A stretch of 64,000 bases of DNA from Trichobilharzia regenti (taxonomy: Eukaryota > Platyhelminthes > Trematoda > Strigeidida > Schistosomatidae): the NCBI GenBank assembly GCA_944472135.2, contig OX235266.1:15231925-15295924 (forward strand). The letters run 5' to 3'. How positions within the stretch are numbered: position 1 is the stretch's first letter; every line of letters starts with the position of its first letter. Position numbers and translations under genes: made by a program. Shown one piece after another: positions 19,801 to 33,000 of this stretch. The notes beneath the pieces were generated by a model. That model was given only the letters and a program-made list of their open reading frames with translations, made no database searches and had not been told where the DNA came from.

Positions 19801-22800
19801 AATTGGAGTTACGTAATACAAAATCAGTCAAGAAAATTAGGTGTTAATGAAATTAGCGCAGTAACAAAGGTGATGAGTTGTCATAAACCTGGTTAACACT
19901 TATCATTCCATCTCAACAAACGCCTCCTGCTTCAAAGTAATATACAGATTCACGAATAACCTACCAAAGGCAATACGGTTTCGTCTTCTTTGTATCGCTG
20001 AAGCTTTGGCCATTCACATAGAAAAAAAACCGTAGCTGTGCATACAAAAGAGAATTACTCAACCACTTCTACTGTCATGGCGACAAGTTTGTTGATTTTT
20101 GATGACTTAATTTTGTTTGTTTGCCTGTTTCTTTGATTGCTTATAATTCTTATATTCATTTAGAACTCCTAGTTACAATAACCATAATCAATTGTATTTT
20201 TTTTGGCAAAATTAATGTACACATACATATAAAATAACCCATAATATGTATTAGCGATTGTACAGCTAAGAAAATGAATTCGCCGGTAAAAAGAGACTCT
20301 TGACTGAACGATGTGTTTTCTTTTCCTTATATATATCGCCAATCTGTAGAAGTTGGATTTATAGTCTTGCCACTGAATTCCTCCCCAGTTGCCAAATGCT
20401 CAACAGGATCGCCTCATAACCTGAAGATCCTGGATTTGATCCTCTAAGGGTGGAGTCATGGGTGCGTACTTCTCAAGAATCCTGAACAAGGACGAAACAG
20501 TTAATCAGGTATACCTTGATTTCAAATGGCTCTCTCTCTCTCTCTAACTGATACCAGTTCATCATCTAAGCCCTGAGTTTGAGTCCCGCTGCCCATTTTT
20601 CTTGGGGTAACTGAAACTGAAGGAGCACTAGTGTTGCGTAACCACAGAAGACGGCCAAAGGAAAATTCCCTGATGCCAACCACACTTGGTTTACAACTAC
20701 GAAGAGTGCTCCAAGCTAAGTCGAGATGTACAATTAATTTTCGTCAGAGTCGACCTTTTCTAAACCCACACGCCCTGCCCTCCAGAGCAGAAACGCAACA
20801 CAGCTGGCTTGCTAGTTATTCTGAAGGGAAACGCCTTGCTGATGCTGCACCAACAGTACAACGGCCGTCAGACACCCGCACCGCCACCCTCCAACCCACC
20901 AACACAGTGTGACAGCTCGAAACTCTGACGGTAACTGCTCCTAGTCACCCCTGTTACTAAAACACCTTTCTGACTTGATAGAACCTGTAGGAAAATTAAT
21001 TTCATTCAGCGTAACTGGTTGGGTCATTACGATATATATATATATACAAGTCGGACCACCACATTATCAAGGTAGCAAGCCATTAATGATCAAGGTGTTT
21101 GCGATTTTCGGCAAAGTCAAGACACAGATACATTCAATCCACCTACCACATTATAAGTTGTATTTTCTGTTGGTTGACCTGTGAAACATTTTATATGCCC
21201 AATCAAAACAGTTTCAAAATTTAGAATCAAATTGACTTCTGGCATTTATTGCTATCTGGATCAATCAATCAATCATGGACTTCATGGATAAATTGTGTTA
21301 TGGGGTTATTTTTTTATATCGATTCTCATCTGTCTACGATAGAACAGTTACTCACACACACACACACACACTACAGTTTACATATCACATTCAGTGAAAT
21401 GAAAGGTATATGTTGTCATGTATGAATGTAACAATAAATATTCTAATCAGATTGATAGACATGATTAGATTGTAATTTATTTATTTCATTTATTAATTTA
21501 TATTATAAATACCTTACATACCAAAGAAATATTTAACTGACACCAATTGTATTAGCTGGTTGGAGGCAATCGACCACAGGAAGCCTTGGACACCACCACC
21601 TAGTAGGTTTTGTGCTACTTGGCACTCACCAGTCGGTCAGTCAGTCAGCCAGCAAAGCAGGCATATCTGCAACCACATTGAAGGAACCCATGTCCCTCCT
21701 CAGATTTGAGCCCGCATCACCCAGTGAGTATTGCAGTCAGTCAATGCTACAAACCTGAACTGATAGAATTTAGTCTACACCACCAAAGAAAGGGCTAGAG
21801 AGACATCACACTGGTTACTAGTGTCCAATCAATCTTTAGGTTACAAGGGAAGCTGGTAGACTGTTCAACCGCATTTCCGAGCTTAGTGTCGACTACTAAA
21901 CTTGGTGAGATTTAGAAGTAGGCAAGCAAGGGTTCAAACCCGAAACTACTACATGGCTACCGACCATTCCTACAACTCAACCACGGATGCATAAATTCAC
22001 CTTAAAACATCAGTGCATTTGTTGAGTGGTCAAAGAGTTGTTTACAACACAAGGAAAGTTTGTATCACGGAGATTAATGTGGTTGAGATGACATATCTTT
22101 GCAACTGACTTCTATCGCAATAAATACCCAGCAACAAAACATTTATGAGTACATTAGACAAAAAGGAGGAGGAGTACAAACTGAGCTATTTAACAAAAGT
22201 TACTTAAGAAACACAACTCATAATCAGGTATCAATATCATACACGTCAACAAAACGAAATGTTGCAGAACTGTTACATAAGTCAAACACTTGCGTGACCA
22301 ATTCCTAATCAGTCAAACTGACTACTACCTATTAAAATTTTTTGTCTTCGATCCTATTTGATTAATATTATATGGGGTGCTTCACATCCGTTCTAGCTGC
22401 TCTCGCAGATTCCTAGCACTTCCATGCCGTATTTTCTCATTTCTTTGGCTACCTACCACCTGGGCAGTCTTCCCAGCCTCGTACACTGTACAAACATTCC
22501 ACATCCCCACACTCTTATTTTTTGCTTTCATCGCGAGAAGATACATCGGCTGATTGGCTTTCCCAGGGCTTTCATCAACCTGCGTCATTTCGCCTCTCTG
22601 ATTCCAGAGGCATTGAAGTTTTCGTAGCAGTTTGATTCATTTTTCGGCGTAGCCCCACACACCCAATTCTCCCTCTTTCCTCGTGCTTGGAACAGGCTAC
22701 AAAACTAGTGAGCTAGTAAACCAGGCAAGGTTGAAGAAGATCAAATAGTCAGAAGGAATTAACAGCACGAAACTCTATGAATATACCAACCCTCTGTCTG

Positions 22801-25800
22801 TCTGTTTTCGACATAGAACTTTGCACAAATGTGCGGAAGTTCAAGTCGCCACACTCCGTGTAGCACGCGAAGCAAGAGAAGAAAGTACAAGAAAAGCATA
22901 GTAGAAACAGTGAGCAGAGGTGTGAGACAAAGGAGTAATAAAGAAAAACAAAACAGTTTCATTGGAGATCATAAGTCACAAGGAGTGGATGCATCTGCAC
23001 CAGCCACTGAGAACGATTTTGAGCCATGTCACCAATTGTTTCCAACCATTTGCTTTTACCGTCCCGAGGACCCCAGCCTGGAAGTCTACACCTTTCTACG
23101 TGGCTTAGACCAACTGTTGTGGATTTCATTGACTGATGCCAAGTTTTTGTTTGACCGCCGCTAGCTTTTTTCCAGCCTGACCCTATATCCGCTAACATTG
23201 CTCGTCGAGGGAGGCGATGACTTGGCATACGTAACACATGTCCTAACCATCTCAGTCTTTGTAACTTCACGACTTCGTCGATTGATTTCCCCTGTTTACC
23301 TAGAACTCGACGCCTAACTTCAATGTTGCTCACCTTATTATGCCACTTTACACGGGAAATAGAGCGCAGGCACCTATGATCAAAGACAGCTAGTCTTTTC
23401 ATATCTTCCACTCTCAGTGGCCAGGTCTCACAGCTGGCCATAAAGGAGGACGGAGCGGACTGATGAGCAGTACACCCGCCCTTTGGTCGATAGTCGAACA
23501 TCTCGTCTACGCCAGAGTCGGTGTAAACTGGCAAATGCGAAACGAGCCCCCTGTATTTGTGCTGAGATTTCGTCAGAGATCAGACCAACCCAGAAACTTA
23601 TCGCTCTACAAATAATGTAGGAGAAAATGGAAATGGGTCGAGCACACTTTGAGGATACCATCGAATGACATCACATGGCTAGAGTCCATCTCACTCGAGT
23701 GGAACCTGAATGGGAAACAGCGAGTGGGACGTCACTCCAAGAGTGACATAGAAGAGAGGTTTGCGATGACGAGATCAGAGACTATGGGCAATCGTCGGGC
23801 CAGCCAAAGAGGACAACAAAGAATAGGAGACGGTGGAGACGTGCTGTCGAAGCACCATGTTCCACTCAGAATCCATGGAAATAATGATAAATAACAATAC
23901 ATGGGAGTGATGTGAGATGAGTGATCAATCGAGACACATCCTAGAAATAATCACATTAAGTAAGCCGAAATTCAAAAAAAACCAAGACACCAAGATAACA
24001 TTAATAGAAAGCAAAGAATGAATGAAAGAAAGATGACATACCGGCGAAATATGGACCTTTAATTGCATCGTTTAGCTTACTGCATGCTTCCCAATAATGT
24101 GCAACATCCCCATCAGATATTTGAGGACTACTCAACAGCATATAGGTTGGTCCAGTAATCTATAATAATTATAATTAACAAACATAAATTAATTACATGG
24201 AGGATTTAATCATGAGCTGACATCAGTTAAAGAACCACTGGAAAACCTGGGAGTACTGGACAGCTGTTTCGTCCTAGATTGGGACTCTTCAGCGGTACGC
24301 ACTCATAGTAAAATTTAGAACAACGCACATTTAAGCGAACAATATTCCTGTTTCCAATTAGATCTCATCAGGCTTAACTCTAAAATATACCTGCATAACT
24401 TTACAAATAAAAATTCCAATATAAACCAATCCTCATGGTGTTTTGTCTATAGGATAATACGATGGTGAATATAAATTGTGCATTTTGTCATAATAGTAGT
24501 AATGATAACAGTAATAGTAATAATAATAATGGTTTTATCAATAATAAGGATGAAAAGGTGAGGCAGTCTGTAATAACACGAATAATGAAAAATCGCATGA
24601 TTAAACAAACAAATGTTCAGGTGGACGTGGTAGTCGATAAAGGCTAGTAAAAACCAATGAACCGATTAAGTAATGTTAGATTGAAACACGTTCTAAATGA
24701 AGATGTGATAAGATTAAGGGATGATAAGAAAGGGTTTGAAAATATATAAGTCATTAGTTGGTTATGTCTTAATAGGCCAAGCAAGGGAGGGATGATAATG
24801 GCTGCCACGAACTTCTTTTGAATGAGCATACTTTAGGTTTAATAGTTCGAATGCCTATCGCCTGTCTCAGCTGTGTGCGTGCAGTAGACGAATATGCAGT
24901 CTGTTGGAAAGATTCGGTGGGATACGATGAATTACTTTGAAGGCTTCGTTTTCTCCACACTACATGATCCCACTATCAATTAAATGTGACAAAATTGAGC
25001 TATGGATTGTTTTTGTCTGTCCTTTACCAAACCACCACGATGGGAGATGTTCAGTAGTGACACGTTGGCTAAGCTATCTATCTAGTAGTAGTGTGCCCAA
25101 CATAACTGTCACTGCAGGTGCAGTTGAACTGATATAAATGCACATAGATAGATGTGTGGTGAAACCTATTGACAATAATCATTATAAAATATTCCCAATG
25201 AATGCGTACGTACACCAACTCTCTTTGATAATGGATGAGAAGGAAACGGAAAAATTCTTCGCGAAAATAACTACGCAAATAAGTTCATTACCAAAAAAAT
25301 AAGCACTGACATTAAATATGTTCAAAAATGTATTATTCCGAACAAATACACACCTCACAATAGTTGTCGTTGTATATCGATCAGAGATATCAGACGATAT
25401 TTCAGAAGACTACTACTACTACTCAATAAGAACAATATCAGAGCTTTCTTCAAACTTCTTGAGACACACACTACAATACAACCTTGTCAGAGTACAAAAG
25501 ACCAAATTTCAAAGGATTCACTGTGTAATTGTGTCTATACAAATAAAATGCTTGGAATGTGTGATGCGATATATACAATATACATCACACAAACCTCATG
25601 AAAAGTCAAGTTTAGAAGAAATGACCACCACATAGAACCAATGCGCATATTCAACCACCACCAAACGAGAAAAATCCAGTTAGTGAACTAGAAAAGCTTG
25701 AAAAGCCATCAGTCATACACACACACACACACAGTAAAATCAGGTCACAAAATTGATTTTGAAAATATTGAAATCATCATCCAGAAAAATCTTAGAAAAC

Positions 25801-28800
25801 ACAAAGAACATCTAATATCAGAAGCACTTCATGTTTTCAAATGGAATCTAAATTGTCTGGATAGTCTGAATGGTGGACTGAGACAGAACTTGACTTAGTT
25901 CCAACACCCAACCCCCTCTCCGTGAAATGAAAAAATCAATACGAATGTGATAAGCGATTTCAGTATGTGAACACGCGCTACTTTTATAATTTTAAACACA
26001 CACACACATAACAAATCCAACAATCTTCACCAATTGGCCAATTTGACAATGTAAAAATGCCCCGACACTGAGGAACGATGATTAAGCTGTTATATATGTA
26101 TAAGCTGAGTGGATTTTGTAAATTCTGGTTTAATAATACCACTTTGATTAAGCTATTAGCAGCAGCATTAAATAGCGAAACGACAGTAAAAAACACAATA
26201 ATATCGTTTTGTTTTTCATTGTTTCATTGGGAAATACAAAAAGAACTTTTGTAATAATCAATATCATATACCCAATGCCCAAACGTTTTCAAACGATTAA
26301 AATTGAACTTGGTTTGGATATTTGCAATCAATAGTGTTCTCTGAGCTGGTTGGTTTAGTTGCGGCGGAGCTTTCATCGTCCCCCTGCTGGACAACATCCC
26401 CTTTCAGCGCAATATTTAGCATAAAGTGAACTGATTTAAGTTTCTTCATGAGTGATATAATTACGTCTCCCGGTAACAAACATCTTTACATATGTATTGA
26501 CCACTTTCTATTGACTTGTATTTTAAACTTTCTGGTCACCTGATTTACTTTTTATTAGTTGGTATATTTCGTCGTCTATATTAACGTGTTTATTAATTGA
26601 ATTTTCGTTTGAGTACCAGGCTTCTAGGAATTCCCTGACTGCACTTTTGATGTTTCCTCTGTTATGCAAACCGAAAGACCCAACAGAAAACGGAGATAAG
26701 ATTAATACCATTTACAAAATAAATTGTGTGAACTGTTACAGGCATTACATCGGCCAGAGTGGGCGTGCCCTTCGAATAAGAATCCAAGAACACAAAGTAG
26801 CCGTGAAAAGACATGATATAAATTCTTTAGTATCAATGCATACAGACAATTATGGACATCAGTTTGATGATTGGGATAATGTCGAAATCTTAGACAGAGG
26901 AAACATCAAAAGCGGAGTCAGGGAATTCCTAGAAGCCTGGTACTCAAACGAAAATGCAATTAATAAACACGTTAATATAGACGACGAAATATACCAACTA
27001 ATAAAAAGTAAATCAGGTGACCAGAAAGTTTAAAATACAAGTCAATAGAAAATGGTCAATACATATGTAAAGATGTTTGTTACCGGGAGACACAATTATA
27101 TCACTCATGAAGAAACTTAAATCAGTTCACTTTATGCTAAATATTGCGCTGAAAGGGGATGTTGTCCAGCAGGGGGACGACGAAAGCTCCGCCGCAACTA
27201 AACCAACCAGCTCAGAGAACACTAATAATTGCAAATCATACACCTGAGCTACAAATCTTCTCTATATATAACTATTGACAATAAATTTAGACTACAATTT
27301 TACATATGTACCGGAATGAGTGGTTTTATTGAACACGCGGTGAATAGTTTAAATATAGTAAAAAACTACAGCGTATACAAGTTTAACAGAAATGACGAAT
27401 TCACATATGTGTAGACACAATTAAAAGACTTCAGAAAGACTTTCTTCAATCCCCGTCTCCCTCCCATGGCCTCCACACCCCGACCTAGAATAGTTATCTA
27501 TCACGGTGGTGGTGACACCAAATAACCGTAAATATTATCTTTATTTGTACTTCTAAACTTTATTATCAAAATCATACTTTACTAAAGTCGCATATTTTAA
27601 TTTTAGTTTTAAAATTTATTTACAATGAAACCAAACACTGCTATCTAGTCACTATGCGACACAATAGTCTTTTCCCATGCTATCCACCCCCCCCCTCCAA
27701 GTATAAACACATTCCCGACGATTGACTACTTAGATTATAATAAACACTTGTATGAATCTAACCTTGGTTATTATTACTATTATGATCACCTCGATTACAA
27801 CCATCCACTAATTCTCATACAACTGAACATTAATTCTATTCACTAACCACATTAGTTTCAAATGTCAAATGGATTAAAATTTTATTATGTAATTGTAAAG
27901 CCTGACAATGTATGACAACTCACACAAAAAACTTGGAGGATCTGACTTCGCCGACGATATATGTCTGATTCCTCACAAACTGGAAGATAGGCAAGCAACA
28001 AGTTGGCAGAGAAAGAAGCATCCACAGAAGATAGGAATTCAGGTGAACATAGAAAACAAACGTAGGTGATGAAGATTTCTGGCCAACAGAAACAGCAACA
28101 ACAGACAACAATCACAATAAATGGGAGGAACCTGAAAGAAACAACCTCCTTTACCTACCTACCTACCTGGGAAGCATCGTTTCAACTACAGGCGGAACTG
28201 ACGAGGACATTAAAGCAAGAATCCGAAAAGCAAGACAAGCTTTCATTACTCTCAAGTCTGTGTGGAGGTCAACAGCACTCAGCATCAAATATAAGATCCG
28301 GATTTTCAACTCCAATGTGAAGTCAGTGCTACTCACTATACGGATCAGAGACTTGGCCAGCGCGTCATAAAGAGCACATCAAACAAACTACAGACCTAGA
28401 TCAACAGCTAGCTATCTTCTCTCAATACTACTCAAGATCAGATGGCTGGTCAGAAAAGATCAGCAACAGGGATCTCTGGCAATCAGCGAACCAACCTAGC
28501 AGGAACTGATTGTGAAACAAATAGACAGGAAGAAATGGAGATGGATTGGCTAGCCACACTCTGAGGAAACCATCAAGTGACATCACTAGACAAACCATTG
28601 CTCGAGTGGAACCCAAAAGGAAAGCGGCGAGTCGGTCGTTAGTGCAAGGGTGACTTGGAGGAGGTCATGTGAAGAGGAGATGAAAGCATGTGGTCAGACT
28701 TGGAGCGGGGTGAAAACGTTGGTAGAGAACCGAACGCAATGGAGACGCGCGGGTGAAGCCCTATGTTCCTCTAGGAATTGAAGGAAATAATAAAAATAAT

Positions 28801-30045
28801 AATAAATACATAATAGTCGGATGATGAATGGGCGTCTGATAAACATCACAGATATAGTTTGTGTGTGTGTGGATGGTTGAAGCACAAAACCAAGAACGCT
28901 TAATGCCCTCACATTGAAAGACACCATACAATAAATAACAACTTTTTTTAATCAGAGCATCAAGCCTTGCGTTATACTTACTGTCTGCATAATTTCTTTC
29001 GCTTTTTCAAATAATTCTTCACCACAATGGGATAAGAGAACACCTGAACCATACACACTATCGATATGACGCATCAACACATCAGACTCAGAGAGTTGTT
29101 TCCCTTTCTCCAATAATAGTGGGACTTTACCAGCTGGATATAATTCCAAAAACCAATCAGGTTTCGAGGTTAGCGAAATATTCACTAAATCGTAGCTGAT
29201 TGATGAAATAAAAAAAAATGATAATTACTAGAATTTTAAAGAATTCAAATAGTACACACATAAAGAGAGATATTATGAATACAATTGTAAATTATTACTA
29301 TTATTTCCTTTAATTCCTAGAGGAACATAGGGCTTCAGCCGCCCAAGTCTCCATTGCGTTCGGTTCTCTGCCAACGTTTTCACCTGGCTCCAAGTCTGCC
29401 CACATGTTTTTATCTCCTCTTCATATAACCTCCTCCAAGTCACCCTTGCACTGACGACCAACTCGCCGCCTCCCTTTCGGGTTCCACTCGAGCAATGGCT
29501 TGTCTAGTGATGTCACTTGATGGTTTTCTCAGAGTATGGCACTGACTTCACATTGGAGTTGAAAATCCGGATCTTATGTTTGATGCTGAGTGCTGTTGAC
29601 CTCCACAGACTTGAGAGTAATGAAAGCTTGTCTTGCTTTTCCGATCCTCTGCTTTGATATCCTCGTCAGTTCCGTCTGCCTGTAGTTGAAACGATGCTTC
29701 CCAGGTGGGTAGGTGAAGGAGGCTGTTTCTTTCAGGTTCCTCCCATTTATGTGATTGTTGTCTGTTGTTGTTGCTGTTGGCCAGGAATCTTCATCACCTA
29801 CGTTGTTTTCTGTATGTTCACCTGAATTCCTATCTTCTCTTGATGCTTCTTCTGACAACTTGTTGCTTTTCACTTGCATATCTTCCAGTTTACAATTGTA
29901 AATAACAGTAATATATTGAGTTGAATTGAATTTTGTCTACTTAAGAATTACAGTCGTGAGGTGGACATTATTATGCGTGATTCCTTAAAGTTATCGTCCA
30001 TAGACCATAGTAGTTCAATTCTTCGCAGATTTGTCAGAGCAACAC

Positions 30046-30086
<41 letters not shown>

Positions 30087-33000
30087 TGGTCTCTCTTTCT
30101 GTTGCTCTCTTAGTCTATGACCATTTCACTTTGATGAACCTGTCTCCTTTAACAATGTATATTCCCCTTATATTATATATAATATGTGTGTTTGTTGACA
30201 TGTCTGCTATATTGTGCTATGTATGTATGGATCGATATTCCATTATAATTAGCCAATCGTGTTAAGACTGTCTATTGATTGTTCACACACTTGTTTGGAC
30301 ATTCTTATATTTTTGCTCTCACACTCTTGTGTGATATTGATTCTCCTTGTGTTTGGAAAATAGAAGTATCATCGCAAACCTAGTGGTCTTCTGATTTCCG
30401 TCTTTCTTGAGTCAGGACTATTAAATTCTCGACCAGTACATAACAATAATTTGGCGACGAGTACATAACAAACACACAGCTATCAAACGCCTGAAACGCA
30501 ATTTAGGCGTTCAGAGAGAAGCAACAGCAGCAGGTGTCAGTCTTTCCTTGGCTCTGGTCAACTGGATATCCTTCCTCTCTCTCGCTTGATTACATAATCT
30601 TTAGCTTTAACCTCTCCCCCATCTTCGCTATAATATAATTCTGATTGTCTTCTGGTCCTGATCCCAACACATTATCTTACTCAACAATATCGAGTTGTTA
30701 AAATCAACAGAGAATTATATTTAATTCAATTTTAGACTTTCCCATCGATTGATTGGACCGAAATGCTCGGTCTCCGGTAGAAATGTTCGCTTCTTGTGCA
30801 GATGCTTCGACGGTGTCTGGGTATGTAATTAGAAGTTAAATTGGGGGATGGTGACTAGTAGTGGAATCCAGGATAAAGTGCATTTCATCCTATTTTGGGA
30901 CTCGTTGTCTGGGTTCGAGCCTCAGGGGAACATCAATCAACACTCACTGCAGAGTGAAGGTATATTCAGCTCCCAACGGGTCCCAGATAGGACGAAATGA
31001 GCATCCTTGGTTCCACTGCTAGTCACTATCCACCAATTAACTTTCAAAAGAATTACAGTTCAAAATATCATGTGTGAGTGATTACTTGCACGAAGATACA
31101 ATACTGAATAGAATATCAGATGAAATTGAGGAAATTAATGCGACAATTAAGGATAGTTAAAATAATGATAGCTAGGGTAACAAAAGCGTGTCAACAAATC
31201 TGCTTTTGAACACATAAGTAAGGCTAAATAAGATGGATTCCGAAGAACTCGTAAGGGAAAATTCACATTATTAGATAACTTTAAAGGCCTTGTCATCCAT
31301 CAACTACTCTAAGTTCTGTTTCTACTAGATGAGCTGTCAATATATACCCTAATTAACTAAGCAACAGGATGCTCGAAAATCCAACGATCAACATGCTTAG
31401 CTGTACACCCAGTGTAACTAGCACCACAGAAGCAGTCAGACTATTAGAAGTTAAGAAAAGAATATTCTTTGATCACCTAAGCTTATCCTTTTCACTATAA
31501 ATACCTTGACACAATTCCTATTCATTTCTGACCATGTTCATTAATTGTTACAGTATCTAATATATTCGAGGAATACCTTTAAACTCATCAACACAAACAC
31601 ACAAGCTTCAAACAACCGACTAAACAATTCATCATTCACAGTCAGATAGCTGTATGAACAAACCCCACAGAGTTTTGTTTCGCATCTAACCCCTCTCTTT
31701 CTAATCCAAATAACCGCTGTCCCCTTTCTTTTTAATTTCATCATATATGTACTAATGAAATTGACTCCAACTAACTTTAGCGATTCAGGGATTGACTTGT
31801 TACCAGGGTACAGTCTTATCAACTTAGAATGTGCGGATGATATATATGTATATATGTTCCTCCTAGTTGAAGACGCTGGTAAAATGCAGTCTTCTGAACA
31901 CCTTGATGAACAGCAATCTTCGAATTTTCGTCATGTGATCTGCTCATGTCAGATGTAACATGATGCTACAGGACTGGAATACACCGACTCCTAACTTAAA
32001 CACAGAGAATAAGTGGAGTTGTAAAGTGTGTTGACCACTTCACTTATTTGGGAAGCTGTGCGTCGGTGGCACAGCGGTTAAGACGCTCGCCAACCATGCA
32101 CATGGTCCGGGGTTCGATCCCGGCCACAGACGCACTCCTTTACCTTGCCAAATCAGTAATAAGACTGGTAAAGAGGGAAGGCTGGGCATGAGGCTAGCAA
32201 CCCCATCCTGTAAAAATAAAGACCACTGCTACAGAAACTTCAAGCCACTAGCTTGAGGCCCTATGTTCCACTGGGAACGTGAAGGAAATAAAAAATATAA
32301 AAAATCAACCATAATTATATGATTGCTGACGAAATCTCACCACAGATACACAAGGCTTGTATAGCACTTGTCAACTTACACCGCCTTTGGAGTAAATGAT
32401 GAGACATCTGGCTAGCTATCGAACAAAGAATGTATGTAGTACACAGTACCACTTCGCTCCGTCCTCCTTTATGTCTATGAGTGAGACATGGCACTCGAAA
32501 GTGGGAGATGTGAAAGGGCTAACTAGCTTTGATAATATGTGTCTGTAGTCCATCTCCCGTGTGTGTTAGGTGGTATAATAAGATAAGTAATATTAAGGTT
32601 AGGCTTCAGTCGAGTGCCAGGTAGGCGGGAGGGGAAATCAATAGACGAGGCTGTAAAGTTACATCGATTGATATGGTTGGGAAATGTGTTACTCATGCTC
32701 AGCCTAGCCATCACCTCCCTAGGTGGGAAATATTAGCTGACTGACATAGGATAGATCAGGCTGGAAAAGAGTTAGCGGTGGTCAAACCAAAACTTGTAAT
32801 CAGTTTATGAAATCTTTGACAGTTAGTTTGTCTAAGCCACGGAACTAAGTGTGGACTACCTCGTTGGGATCCTCAAGAATCAATGACGGCTGGAGATAAT
32901 TGGTAATATGGCCCAAAGTCGTTCTTAATGGCTGGCGCATATTTAGTTACTCTCCGTGATCTGCTGTATCCACTAAACCTTATTGTTTCTCCATCTTACT

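Noticed and set aside
20631..20912. A 93-codon ORF as host gene
   Set aside because: No motif, no splice context and a composition biased by a local GC-rich stretch.
22829..23164. Plus-strand ORF of 111 codons
   Set aside because: It is the antisense of the RTE-B 3' end.
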